From assembly GCF_028473745.1 (NCBI RefSeq), contig NZ_CP101137.1, forward strand, positions 5,456,001-5,520,000: a DNA stretch of 64,000 nucleotides, in the 5' to 3' direction. Positions 17,229 through 25,651 of the stretch are shown piece after piece. The DNA is from Streptomyces sp. M92. GTDB taxonomy: Bacteria > Actinomycetota > Actinomycetes > Streptomycetales > Streptomycetaceae. Numbering within the stretch: position 1 is the first letter of the stretch; every line of letters starts with the position of its first letter. The position numbers and the translations under genes are program-made. A model generated the notes under the pieces. It was not told the origin of the DNA and ran no database searches. It saw only the letters and a program-made list of their open reading frames with translations.

Positions 17229-17300
17229 TGGTCGTCAATAGGCCGCGCGGCACCGCTTCCCGTCGCCCGCGCCGTCCGGCTACCGGCAAGTAGGCAACCC

Positions 17301-17333
17301 TTGACAGTAAAAACCGATCAACTTACGTTTTTT
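17301..17333 (+). promoter_or_regulatory. GH3 promoter overlapped by operator copy 2
   Basis: A TTGACA -35 box (17301-17306), a 17-base spacer and a TACGTT -10 box (17324-17329) form a good vegetative-type promoter. The palindrome AAAAACCG-N9-CGTTTTTT (17309-17333) fills the spacer and -10, so a bound repressor would block RNA polymerase. The GH3 start lies about 75 bases downstream. Confidence 0.65.
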
Positions 17334-17404
17334 GCGCCTCTCCCGATCCGGACTCCCGGTTGACCCGTACTCGCCTGCATCACCCGAGCCGAATAGGTGC
17401 GCGT

Positions 17405-19735
17405 ATGACCCAGCAGATCCCGACCGGCGCGCGTGCGACCGAGCGCCACCCGTCCACGCCGTCCCTCTCCACGGCCGACAAGGCCTCCCTGACCAGCGGT
17501 GCGGGCGACTTCGTCACGACGGGGCTCGCCGCGGCCGGCGTCCCCGCCGTCACCCTGTCCGACGGCCCCCACGGTCTGCGGCTGCCGAAGGAGAGCGGCG
17601 ACGGCGGCCAGTTCGACCTGCACAGCGCCGCACCCGCGACCTGCTTCCCGCCGGCCGTGGCCCTGGGCAGCGGCTGGGACCCGCAGCTCGTCCGCCGCGT
17701 CGCCGGAGCGATCGCCGCCGAGGCGTCCGCGCACGGCGTGCACGTGGTGCTCGGGCCGGGAATCAACATCAAGCGGTCGCCGCTGTGCGGACGCAACTTC
17801 GAGTACTTCTCGGAAGACCCGCTGCTCACCGCCGAACTCGGCGGCGCGATGGTCCGCGGGCTGCAGGAGGCGGGTGTCGGCGCGGCGCTCAAGCACTACG
17901 CGGCCAACAACCAGGAGACCGACCGCATGCGCGTGAGCGCCGACGTGGACGAGCGCCCCCTGCGCGAGATCTACCTGCGCGCCTTCGAACGCATCGTCCG
18001 CCGCGACCGCCCGTGGTCCGTCATGGCCTCGTACAACGCGGTCAACGGTGTCCCGTTGTCGGAGAACACGCGGCTGCTCACCGACATCCTGCGCACCGAG
18101 TGGGGCTTCGACGGCATCGTGATGTCCGACTGGGGAGCCGTCCGTGACCGGGTCGCCGCGCTGCGCGCCGGTCTCGACCTCCAGATGCCGGGCACCGGCG
18201 GGCGCACCGACCGGGACGTCGTCGCCGCGGTGGACGACGGCGACCTCGACGAGTCCGTGCTGGACACGGCGGTCGACCGCCTGGTCCGCTTCGCCCGGCG
18301 GGCCGCGGAGCGCAGGCGGACGGACGGCGCGCCGGCGGACGGCCGGTTCTCCGCGGAGGAACACCACAGGCTGGCCGGCGAGGCCGCCGACCGGTGCGTG
18401 GTGCTGCTGAAGAACGACACCGGGCTGCTGCCCCTCGACCGCTCCTCGGGCACCGTGGCCGTCATCGGCGAGCTGGCCCGCACCCCTCGCTACCAGGGCG
18501 CCGGCAGCTCCCAGGTGACACCCACCCGCCTCGACACTCCCTTGGAGTGCCTGCGGCGGCTCGCCGACGGCGCCCGCGTGGAGTTCGCCCCGGGCTACGC
18601 CCTGTCCGGCGACGGGGACACGGGCGGAGCCGCGGCCGACGAAGCGGTGCGGCTGGCCGCCGAGAGCGACACCGTGGTGCTCTTCGCCGGTCTGGCCGCA
18701 CAGGACGAGTCGGAGGGCTTCGACCGCGCCCACATCGACCTGCCCGCCGGCCAACTGCGCCTGCTGGAGCGCGTCCGCGCCGTCAACGACCGCGTGTGCG
18801 TGGTGCTGTCCAACGGGGGAGTGGTGCGTACGTCGCCCTGGCACGAGACGGTCCCCGCCGTGGTGGAGGGCTGGCTGCTCGGCCAGGCCGGCGGGGGCGC
18901 CCTGGCCCGGGTGCTGTTCGGTGAGGTCAATCCGTCCGGGAAGCTGGCCGAGACGATCCCGCTGCGCCTCGCGGACTGCCCCAGCCACCTGTCCTTCCCC
19001 GGAGAGGAGGGCCGGGTCCGCTACGGCGAGGGCGTGTTCGTCGGATACCGCGGCTACGATGCCACCGGCCGTGAGGTCGCCTTCCCGTTCGGCCACGGGC
19101 TGTCCTACACGACGTTCGCCTACTCCGGCCTGCGTGCGAAGGTGAGTGAGGACGGTGCGGCGGTCACCGTGACGGTGACCGTCACCAACACCGGTGACCG
19201 GACCGGCCGGGAGGTGGTCCAGGTCTACAGCGCGGGACCGGCGGACTCCGAGGTCGCCAGGCCCCCGAGGGAACTGCGCGGCTTCGCCTCGGTGTCCCCG
19301 GCCCCGGGGGAGAGCCGGGAGGCCGTGGTGGTACTGGCTCGCGCCGACCTGGCCCACTACAGCGCGCGCGAGGGCGGATGGCGGGTCGAGGGCGGTGTCC
19401 ACCGCATCGACGTAGGCTCCTCGTCCCGCGACATACGGCAGTCGGCGGAGGTGGTCCTGGACGGAGATCCCTCACGGCTGCCGCTGACCGGGCGTAACTC
19501 GCTCGCGGAGTGGCTGCGGCATCCCGTGGGCGGGCCGCTGCTGGCGCGACGGTTCGCGCGTGCGCGGGGCGGCGATGCCGGACCGGGCGCCATGGACGAC
19601 CCGGTGATGCGGCGCTTCCTCGCCGGCATGCCGCTCGACGTGATCTCCGAGTTCCCGCAGAGTCCGGTGACGCCCGAGGACGTGGCAGACCTGGCCGTCG
19701 AAGCCGACGCGGCTTCGCACGGCACCTCCGCGTGA
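17405..19735 (+). CDS. glycoside hydrolase family 3 beta-glucosidase
   Basis: This 776-residue enzyme begins with the (beta/alpha)8 domain (LSDGPHGLRLP, NIKRSPLCGRNFEYFSEDP, KHYAANNQETDR). The nucleophile Asp lies in GIVMSDWGAV at about residue 242. An alpha/beta sandwich and a C-terminal fibronectin III-like domain follow (about 545-665, starting FPFGHGLSYTTF). There is no signal peptide, so it acts inside the cell on imported oligosaccharides. ATG at 17405 has AGGTG upstream. The following serine hydrolase overlaps it by GTGA, so the two are coexpressed. The promoter carries operator copy 2. Confidence 0.93.
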   Translation: MTQQIPTGARATERHPSTPSLSTADKASLTSGAGDFVTTGLAAAGVPAVTLSDGPHGLRLPKESGDGGQFDLHSAAPATCFPPAVALGSGWDPQLVRRVAGAIAAEASAHGVHVVLGPGINIKRSPLCGRNFEYFSEDPLLTAELGGAMVRGLQEAGVGAALKHYAANNQETDRMRVSADVDERPLREIYLRAFERIVRRDRPWSVMASYNAVNGVPLSENTRLLTDILRTEWGFDGIVMSDWGAVRDRVAALRAGLDLQMPGTGGRTDRDVVAAVDDGDLDESVLDTAVDRLVRFARRAAERRRTDGAPADGRFSAEEHHRLAGEAADRCVVLLKNDTGLLPLDRSSGTVAVIGELARTPRYQGAGSSQVTPTRLDTPLECLRRLADGARVEFAPGYALSGDGDTGGAAADEAVRLAAESDTVVLFAGLAAQDESEGFDRAHIDLPAGQLRLLERVRAVNDRVCVVLSNGGVVRTSPWHETVPAVVEGWLLGQAGGGALARVLFGEVNPSGKLAETIPLRLADCPSHLSFPGEEGRVRYGEGVFVGYRGYDATGREVAFPFGHGLSYTTFAYSGLRAKVSEDGAAVTVTVTVTNTGDRTGREVVQVYSAGPADSEVARPPRELRGFASVSPAPGESREAVVVLARADLAHYSAREGGWRVEGGVHRIDVGSSSRDIRQSAEVVLDGDPSRLPLTGRNSLAEWLRHPVGGPLLARRFARARGGDAGPGAMDDPVMRRFLAGMPLDVISEFPQSPVTPEDVADLAVEADAASHGTSA

Positions 19736-20952
19736 CCGCCGAAGCGGCGGTGCGCGGCCGCGTGCGGCCGGGCTGGGAGGCGGTGCGCGAAGCCTTCGCC
19801 CACGCACAGGCGGACGACCCCGGCTCCGCTCAACTGGCCGTCCACCACGCGGGCCGGCCGGTGGTCGACCTGTGGACCAGATCCACGGCGGACCCGGCCG
19901 GACGGCTCTTCGGTCCAAACTCGGTCACCGTGCTGATGTCCGTCTCCAAAGCGATGACGGCCACCTGTGCCCATCTCCTCGCCCAGCGCGGCCGGCTCGA
20001 CCTGGCGGCGCCCGTCGCCCGCTACTGGCCGGAGTTCCGCGCGGCGGGCAAGGCGCACACCACCGTGGCCGACCTGCTCGCCCACCGCGCGGGGCTGCCC
20101 GCCTTCACCGACGACCCGGCGGGCACCGGGCTGCCGGGGCTGCTCGACTGGAACGCCCGCGTCCGCGGCCTGGCGGCGATGCGGCCGCTGTGGGAACCCG
20201 GAACGGCGTACCTCTACCACACCCTCACCCAAGGCCACCTGGTCGGCGAGGTGGTCCGCCGGGTGGCGGGCGCGAGCATCGGAACCTACTTCGCCCGCGA
20301 GGTGGCCGGACCACTCGGGCTGGACCTGTGGATGGGCCTGCCGCGGTCGGCCGAGCACCGGTTCGTCCGGCAGTCCGCCCTCCGGCCCGCGCCGGGCGCC
20401 GAGCAGATCGACGCGGCGATCGGCCGCCTCGGCCTCACCCCCGACGACCGGCCGGCCCGTTTCCTGCGCGCATCGACCCGTGAACTGGCCGCTGCCGTGG
20501 CGGCGTTCGACACGCGCCGGGGGAGGGCCGCCGAGATCCCCGCGGCGGGCGGCATCGGTGACGCCCGGTCGCTGGCACGGCTGTACGCGGCGCTCGTCGG
20601 CGAGGTCGACGGCGTACGGCTGTTGTCCGCGGCCACGGTCGACCGGGCCCGCGCTCCACACACCGATCACCTTCCGCCGCCCGGCCCGCTGCTCCGGTTC
20701 GACGGACCGGACAGGTCCCGCTTCGGCCTCGGCTTCGAGCTCCCCCGCCCCGGTGAACCGCTCCTGGGCGAGGGCTCCTTCGGCCATGCCGGAGCGGGTG
20801 GACGGCTGGGCATGGCGCATCCCGAGAACCGTCTGGCGGTCGGCTACGTCTGCACGGCCATGTCCTGGGAGCCCTCGGCCGGTCCGGACCCGCGATGGCT
20901 GCCGTGGACCGAGGCGGTCCGGGAGGCCTCGGCCGCGGCCGGCCGCGCCTGA
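19732..20952 (+). CDS. serine hydrolase of the class C beta-lactamase fold
   Basis: This 406-residue cytoplasmic protein has the SxxK catalytic motif SVSKAM (about residue 70) and a Tyr in AYLYHTLTQGHLVGEVVRR at the second motif position. The HAGAGGRLG segment lies at the third (KTG-equivalent) position. Family members are esterases or peptidases and rarely true beta-lactamases. GTG at 19732 overlaps the GH3 stop. Translation coupling with a glucosidase suggests a de-esterification step on the same substrate, but this is inference. Confidence 0.85.
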   Translation: MTAEAAVRGRVRPGWEAVREAFAHAQADDPGSAQLAVHHAGRPVVDLWTRSTADPAGRLFGPNSVTVLMSVSKAMTATCAHLLAQRGRLDLAAPVARYWPEFRAAGKAHTTVADLLAHRAGLPAFTDDPAGTGLPGLLDWNARVRGLAAMRPLWEPGTAYLYHTLTQGHLVGEVVRRVAGASIGTYFAREVAGPLGLDLWMGLPRSAEHRFVRQSALRPAPGAEQIDAAIGRLGLTPDDRPARFLRASTRELAAAVAAFDTRRGRAAEIPAAGGIGDARSLARLYAALVGEVDGVRLLSAATVDRARAPHTDHLPPPGPLLRFDGPDRSRFGLGFELPRPGEPLLGEGSFGHAGAGGRLGMAHPENRLAVGYVCTAMSWEPSAGPDPRWLPWTEAVREASAAAGRA

Positions 20953-20999
20953 CACGGGCCCCGTCGGCCGCGCCTGACACGGGCCCCGCCGGCCGCGCT
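20941..20999. repeat. 25-bp tandem repeat, 2.4 copies
   Basis: A 25-base unit beginning GGCCGCGCCTGACACGGGCC occurs at 20941-20965 and 20966-20990, with a partial third copy to 20999. The first copy contains the stop codon of the serine hydrolase and the array ends at the TetR stop. It is probably replication slippage in an intergenic gap. Confidence 0.85.
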
Positions 21000-21577
21000 C
21001 AGTCCTCCCGGTCCCGGGCGAGCAGACGCATCACGTCGTCGATCGGCTGCTCCATGTCGGTGGACCGGTCGATGAGCCACTGCAACTGGATGCCGTCGGC
21101 CACCGCCAGCAGCAGCACCGCCAGCCGCTCGGGCGGAACGACGGTCGTCATGGAGCCTTCGTCCATCCGCTTGCGCACGTACCCGGCCACCCGTTCCCGC
21201 AGCACCGGGTAGCGCTCGGCGAAGTGCGCGTGCGCCGGGTGCTCCGGGTCGCTGGCCGCCGCCGCCATGGACACGAACAACTCCACGAGACCGGGGGTCC
21301 GGGCACCCTCACGGATGATCTCCCGGTAGCTCTCGGGACTGGTGCGCTCGTCCTGCCGCCGGCGGGCGGTCTCGTCGCGCATACGCAGCACCTGGGTGAG
21401 CAGGTCCTCCTTGGAGCCGAAGTAGTGCATCAGTCCGGGCAGGCTGAGATTGCACCGGGCGGCCACCTTGCGCAGCGAGGTGCCCCGGTATCCCTCGGCC
21501 GCGAAGATCTCCAGCGCCGCGTGCAGGATCTCGCCGCGCTTCGCCTCGCCCTTCTCGTACGGGCCCCGTTTCGCCAT
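20999..21577 (-). CDS. TetR family regulator, candidate repressor of the glycoside regulon
   Basis: This 192-residue protein has an HTH in residues 14-60 (KRGEILHAALEIFAAEGYRG, SLRKVAARCNLSLPGLMHYFGSKEDLL). Its ligand domain contains AAAASDPEHPAHAHFAERY. It lies 10 bases downstream of the GH1 gene and is probably cotranscribed with it. A palindrome of conserved shape precedes this operon and the GH3/SGNH genes. The simplest model is that this TetR protein binds those sites and is released by a sugar or glycoside. It shares C-terminal sequence with the TetR protein at 15604-16263. Confidence 0.85.
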   Translation of the reverse strand: MAKRGPYEKGEAKRGEILHAALEIFAAEGYRGTSLRKVAARCNLSLPGLMHYFGSKEDLLTQVLRMRDETARRRQDERTSPESYREIIREGARTPGLVELFVSMAAAASDPEHPAHAHFAERYPVLRERVAGYVRKRMDEGSMTTVVPPERLAVLLLAVADGIQLQWLIDRSTDMEQPIDDVMRLLARDRED

Positions 21578-21587
21578 GCCGGTCAGC

Positions 21588-22856
21588 CTAACCCGCGTGG
21601 GCGACGCCGGCCGCCGCGGCGGGGGTGTCCGGCAGGCGCCCCGAACGGGCCACCGAACCCAGCCAGCGGGCCGACTCCTTGGGCCGGCGGGCGAAGGTCC
21701 GCGGATCGACGGCGATCAGCCCGAACCTCGGCCGGTAGGAGCCCCACTCGTAGTTGTCCAGGGCGCTCCAGTGCAGATAGCCGCGGACGTCCACGCCGTC
21801 GCGCAGGGCGGCGGCCAGGCTCGCCAGCGCCCTGCTGGTGTAGGAGACGCGCAACGCGTCGTCGTCGGTGGCGATGCCGTTCTCGGTGACCAGGATGGGC
21901 ACACCGGGACCGACGACGGACGCGGTGTGCCGCACCGCCTCTCCCAGGGCCTCGGGGTACACCTCCCATCCGGTCAGCGTCGTCTCGGCGCCCGGCGGCA
22001 CGGGCAGGGGGCCGTCCGGGCCGATCCGGTGCCGTGTGTACGCCTGTACGCCGATCCAGTCGTCCTCACGGGCGGCCTCCAGGAACACGTTCTCCCGCGG
22101 TCCGGCGTACGCGGCGGCGACCTCCTCGGCACCCGGCTCCGCCTGGTAGACCTGGTTGGCGACCGTCCACCCCACCCGCAGGTCCGGATCGGCGGCCTTG
22201 AGGGCGGAGAACGCCGCCCGGTGCGCGCGGACCAGCGCACGGGTCACGCCGGCGTCCGGCTCCAGTGAGCCGGGGTCGAAGGCGACCGCCCCCGAGTCAC
22301 CGCCCCTGCCCGGCGTACGGTCCGCGGTGCGCAGCAGCGTGTGCATCAGGGCGACCATGTTCGGTTCGTTGATCGTGGCCACATGGCGCACGCCGGCCGA
22401 CAGCACCTCGGCGGCCACGGCGGCGTACGCGGCGAAGAGCTCGGCCGACTCGGGCGAGGACCAGCCGCCGAGTTCGCTGAACCAGCGCGGCGAAGTGAAG
22501 TGGTGCAGTGTCACCACCGGCGTCAGCCCGCGGTCCAGGGCGCCGCGCACCATGGCCCGGTAGTGCGCCACGGCGGCGCGGGAGATCCGCCCGCGCTCCG
22601 GCTCCACGCGCGCCCACTCGACACCGAACCGGTAGGCGTTGAAACCGAGTCCGCTCAGCAGGTCCATGTCCTGCGGCCAGCGGTGGAAGCTGTCGGCCGC
22701 GTCACCGCTGAGCTCGGCGACGGAGCTGTCGGACCGGTTCTCCATGGCCCACCAGTCGCTGGAGACGTTGTTCCCCTCGACCTGGTGGGCGGAGGTGGAG
22801 GCTCCCATGAGGAAGCCGCGCGGCAGCACGAGACCGGGCCCGGTCGTGGGTGTCAT
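21588..22856 (-). CDS. glycoside hydrolase family 1 beta-glucosidase
   Basis: This 422-residue (beta/alpha)8 enzyme starts FLMGASTSAHQVEGNN, the typical GH1 opening. The acid/base Glu lies in VATINEPNMVAL and the nucleophile Glu in ILVTENGIATDD. Late family residues LHWSALDNYEWGSYRPRFGL are present. It is slightly shorter than most GH1 enzymes and has no signal peptide, so it hydrolyses glycosides in the cytoplasm. It is the first gene of an operon with the TetR regulator. Operator copy 3 lies about 60 bases upstream. Confidence 0.93.
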   Translation of the reverse strand: MTPTTGPGLVLPRGFLMGASTSAHQVEGNNVSSDWWAMENRSDSSVAELSGDAADSFHRWPQDMDLLSGLGFNAYRFGVEWARVEPERGRISRAAVAHYRAMVRGALDRGLTPVVTLHHFTSPRWFSELGGWSSPESAELFAAYAAVAAEVLSAGVRHVATINEPNMVALMHTLLRTADRTPGRGGDSGAVAFDPGSLEPDAGVTRALVRAHRAAFSALKAADPDLRVGWTVANQVYQAEPGAEEVAAAYAGPRENVFLEAAREDDWIGVQAYTRHRIGPDGPLPVPPGAETTLTGWEVYPEALGEAVRHTASVVGPGVPILVTENGIATDDDALRVSYTSRALASLAAALRDGVDVRGYLHWSALDNYEWGSYRPRFGLIAVDPRTFARRPKESARWLGSVARSGRLPDTPAAAAGVAHAG

Positions 22857-22914
22857 ACGGGGTTCCTTCCGCCTCGGAGCCCGGCGGGCGCGCGGGGGCG
22901 GGGCCGGACTCCGT

Positions 22915-22939
22915 GAAAAGCGTTCATCGATCGGTTTTC
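22915..22939. promoter_or_regulatory. palindromic operator, copy 3
   Basis: GAAAAGCG-N9-CGGTTTTC (22915-22939) lies between the divergent GH1 and GH20 genes. Half-sites and the nine-base spacing match copies 1 and 2. Confidence 0.65.
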
Positions 22940-23145
22940 GTGTTAGCGTACAGGCGACGCCGCTCCGGCAGGAAGACGCACCGGACAGGAACCCTCCGGA
23001 ACGGCCGCCGTCCCCGCGGCCCACGCCCACCTGACCGGGCGCCGGGCCCGCGGGTCCGGTCCGGAGGGTGCCGCACCGGCCGGTGACCGCCGCTGCCGTC
23101 CGCGGGCCGTCCCACTCACCGCACGAGAGGCGTGGAGGAGAAGAC

Positions 23146-24795
23146 ATGGACGCAGTCGTCCCGGGGGCCGCGGTGCGGCCGGAAGCCGGCACCGGCGGGG
23201 AGCTGGACCGTTCCGGACCCTGGCGCGTCGCCGCCGGCCACCGGCTCACCGCCGTCGCCCGCACGGTCCGCGCGCTCCTCGCTCCGCACCTCGGCGACCG
23301 CCTGCTGTCCCCGGAGGAGGCCGGGACCGCCGCCCGCACCCTCGAACTCGTCCTGGACACCGCCGAGCCGGCCCCGCCACCGCCCGCCGGCCTCTCACCG
23401 AGCGGCACCACGCCGCCCGGCGACGAGTCCTACCGCCTCACGGTCACCGAGGACGGCATCATCTGCCGGGCGGCCACTCCCGAGGGGGTCTTCCGTGCCG
23501 CCACCACCGCGCTGCAGCTCATCGCCGCCGCGTCGGCCCGCGTCCGGTGCGGAGAGCTGGCGGACGCACCGCGGTACGCGTGGCGCGGCCTCATGGTCGA
23601 CCCGGCGCGCTGCTACCTCACGCCGGCCGAACTCCGCCGGATCATCGACCTCGCCGCGCTCTACAAACTGAACGTCCTGCACCTGCACCTGACCGACAAC
23701 GAGGGCTGGCGTCTGCCCCTGCCCGACCGGACCGGCACCATGGCGGCCACTTCGCCGGACGGCCCGGACCGGCGGTTCTACTCCGCCGAGGACTACCGCG
23801 CCCTCCAGGACTACGCGGCCGAGCGCTTCGTCACCGTCGTCCCGGAGATCGACCTGCCCGGCCACTGCGCCGCCCTGCGCGAAGCCGTGCCCGGACTGCC
23901 CGCCGCGCCCGCGCCCGAAGGCCTCGAGGGCCGCTTCCCCTACGTCCCGCCGCTCGACCTCGCGGACCCCGCGACCCACTCACTGGTCGCCTCCGTCCTC
24001 ACCGAGGTGTGCCGGCTGACCGACGGACCCTACGTGCACATAGGCGGCGACGAGGCGCTGGGCATGACCGCGGACAGCTTCACCCTCGCCGTACGGGAAC
24101 TGCGCGCCCTGGTACGGGCGGCCGGCAAGCGTCCCCTGGCCTGGCAGGAGGCGTCACGCGCGGGCGTGACGCCGGAGGACGTCGCCCAGTTCTGGGTGGA
24201 TGTGCCCATGATGGACCTGCCCGACACCCAGGAGGAACTGGACCTCCGCCCCGACCTGCTCGCGGCCGGCTACACCCTGGCCGTCGTCGCGGCCCTCAAG
24301 ACGTTCTTCGCGCCCACCGACCACGACCTCGCCCGAGTCCTGGACGGCGGCGGACGCGTCCTGCTCTCCCCCCAGTCCCACCTCTACCTCGACCGCCGGT
24401 ACGCCCCGGACATCGTGCCGCCCGGACAGGCGGATACCGCGGCCCGCCTGGGCTTCCCCGCGTACCGGCCCCGCGACGTGCGCCACACCGCCGCCTGGGA
24501 TCCCGCCGCGTACCCGATCCCGGAGGACCGGATCGCGGGGATCACGGCCACGGTCTTCGGCGAGTCGATCCAGGGCTTCGACGACCTGACCACCCTGTTG
24601 CTGCCGCGCCTGGCCTGCCTCGCCCACACCGCGTGGACCGGCCGCAGCCCGGACTGGGACAGCCACCGCGACGTCCTCGCCCGCCACGGCGGACTCTGGC
24701 GCGAGCGCGGTCTCTCCTACCTGGCCTCCACCGAGATCCCCTGGCCGGACCCGGCCGCTCCCGCTGATCTCGCAGAACCGACGGACCGTCCCTGA
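23146..24795 (+). CDS. glycoside hydrolase family 20 beta-N-acetylhexosaminidase
   Basis: This 549-residue enzyme has an N-terminal GH20b-like domain (to about residue 135) and a catalytic barrel that begins RYAWRGLMVDPARCYLTP. The family signature LYKLNVLHLHLTDNEGWRLP follows, and the catalytic Asp-Glu pair is in HIGGDEALG. It removes terminal GlcNAc or GalNAc from chitooligosaccharides or glycoconjugates by substrate-assisted catalysis. No signal peptide is present, so it is intracellular. ATG at 23146 follows GGAGGAGAAG. It is divergent from GH1, with operator copy 3 between them. Confidence 0.92.
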   Translation: MDAVVPGAAVRPEAGTGGELDRSGPWRVAAGHRLTAVARTVRALLAPHLGDRLLSPEEAGTAARTLELVLDTAEPAPPPPAGLSPSGTTPPGDESYRLTVTEDGIICRAATPEGVFRAATTALQLIAAASARVRCGELADAPRYAWRGLMVDPARCYLTPAELRRIIDLAALYKLNVLHLHLTDNEGWRLPLPDRTGTMAATSPDGPDRRFYSAEDYRALQDYAAERFVTVVPEIDLPGHCAALREAVPGLPAAPAPEGLEGRFPYVPPLDLADPATHSLVASVLTEVCRLTDGPYVHIGGDEALGMTADSFTLAVRELRALVRAAGKRPLAWQEASRAGVTPEDVAQFWVDVPMMDLPDTQEELDLRPDLLAAGYTLAVVAALKTFFAPTDHDLARVLDGGGRVLLSPQSHLYLDRRYAPDIVPPGQADTAARLGFPAYRPRDVRHTAAWDPAAYPIPEDRIAGITATVFGESIQGFDDLTTLLLPRLACLAHTAWTGRSPDWDSHRDVLARHGGLWRERGLSYLASTEIPWPDPAAPADLAEPTDRP

Positions 24796-24985
24796 GCGGT
24801 CTGACCGGGGCCGGCAGGACCAGGCGTAGGGGAGGCCCACACCGCCCACACCGGCCGCCCGCTCGGCACCCACCGATGAGTTTGCTCCGGTGGGAGAGTC
24901 TCCTGTCCGAACACCCGGTCCGGACGAGCACACTTCCGGACCAGGTGTGACCCGGAGCACGACTGGTGACAGGAGATCCGCCCGC

Positions 24986-25651
24986 ATGACTGGTTCGGCA
25001 CTGGCAGCGGACCGCAATCCGAGGGCCGAGGTCTGGTCATGGATCCATACGGAGCGAGCGGCGCTGGCAGCCGACCTCGCCGGCTTGCCCGACGACCAGT
25101 GGACGACCCCGTCGCTGTGCGCCGGGCTGACGGTGCGAGAGGTACTGGCGCACCTCACCGCGGGGGCGAGCCTCAATGCCGTGCGCTGGCTCGCGGGCGT
25201 GATCCGCTGCCGGTTCGACTTCGACCAACAGGTGGCGATACGGCTGGCCGAACAGCTCGGCGCGACCCCCGCCGAAACACTGGACCGGTTCCGGCGTGCC
25301 GTCCCCAGCAGGACCAAGCCTCCCCTCCCCGCCGTGGCCATGCTCGGCGAGACGATCGTGCACGCGGAGGACATCCGGCGTCCCCTGGGCATGCGTCGCG
25401 ACCACCCGACCCGGGCGCTCACCCGGGTCGCCGAGTACTACCGAGGGTCGGATCAGGTCGTCGTCGCCAAGGGACGCATCACCGGCCTGCGGCTCGTCGC
25501 GAACGACGGTCCGTTCGAGACGGGAGCCGGGGCCGTCGTGTCCGGCAGCACCCTGGCCCTGACGATGGCCATGACCGGACGCGCGGCCCATCTCGACGAC
25601 CTGGAAGGCGAGGGTGTCGAGCGTCTGCGTGAGCGTTGCGGGACGGCGTGA
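24986..25651 (+). CDS. maleylpyruvate isomerase-type (DinB-fold) protein
   Basis: This 221-residue protein has WSWIHTERAALAADLAGLPD near the N-terminus, SLCAGLTVREVLAHLTAG (the His of the metal site) and GETIVHAEDIRRPLG. These match the mycothiol-dependent maleylpyruvate isomerase N-terminal fold found widely in actinobacteria. Members use mycothiol or a divalent metal in isomerisation or thiol-transfer reactions; the substrate here is unknown. ATG at 24986 follows AGGAG. It stands alone downstream of GH20 with a 190-base gap. Confidence 0.8.
   Translation: MTGSALAADRNPRAEVWSWIHTERAALAADLAGLPDDQWTTPSLCAGLTVREVLAHLTAGASLNAVRWLAGVIRCRFDFDQQVAIRLAEQLGATPAETLDRFRRAVPSRTKPPLPAVAMLGETIVHAEDIRRPLGMRRDHPTRALTRVAEYYRGSDQVVVAKGRITGLRLVANDGPFETGAGAVVSGSTLALTMAMTGRAAHLDDLEGEGVERLRERCGTA

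Noticed and set aside
17318..19402. 694-codon minus-strand frame opposite GH3
   Set aside because: It is antisense to a clear GH3 enzyme and has no recognisable domain.
19732..20952. Calling the serine hydrolase a true beta-lactamase
   Set aside because: The class C fold is shared by esterases and peptidases. It lacks a signal peptide and sits in a glycoside operon.
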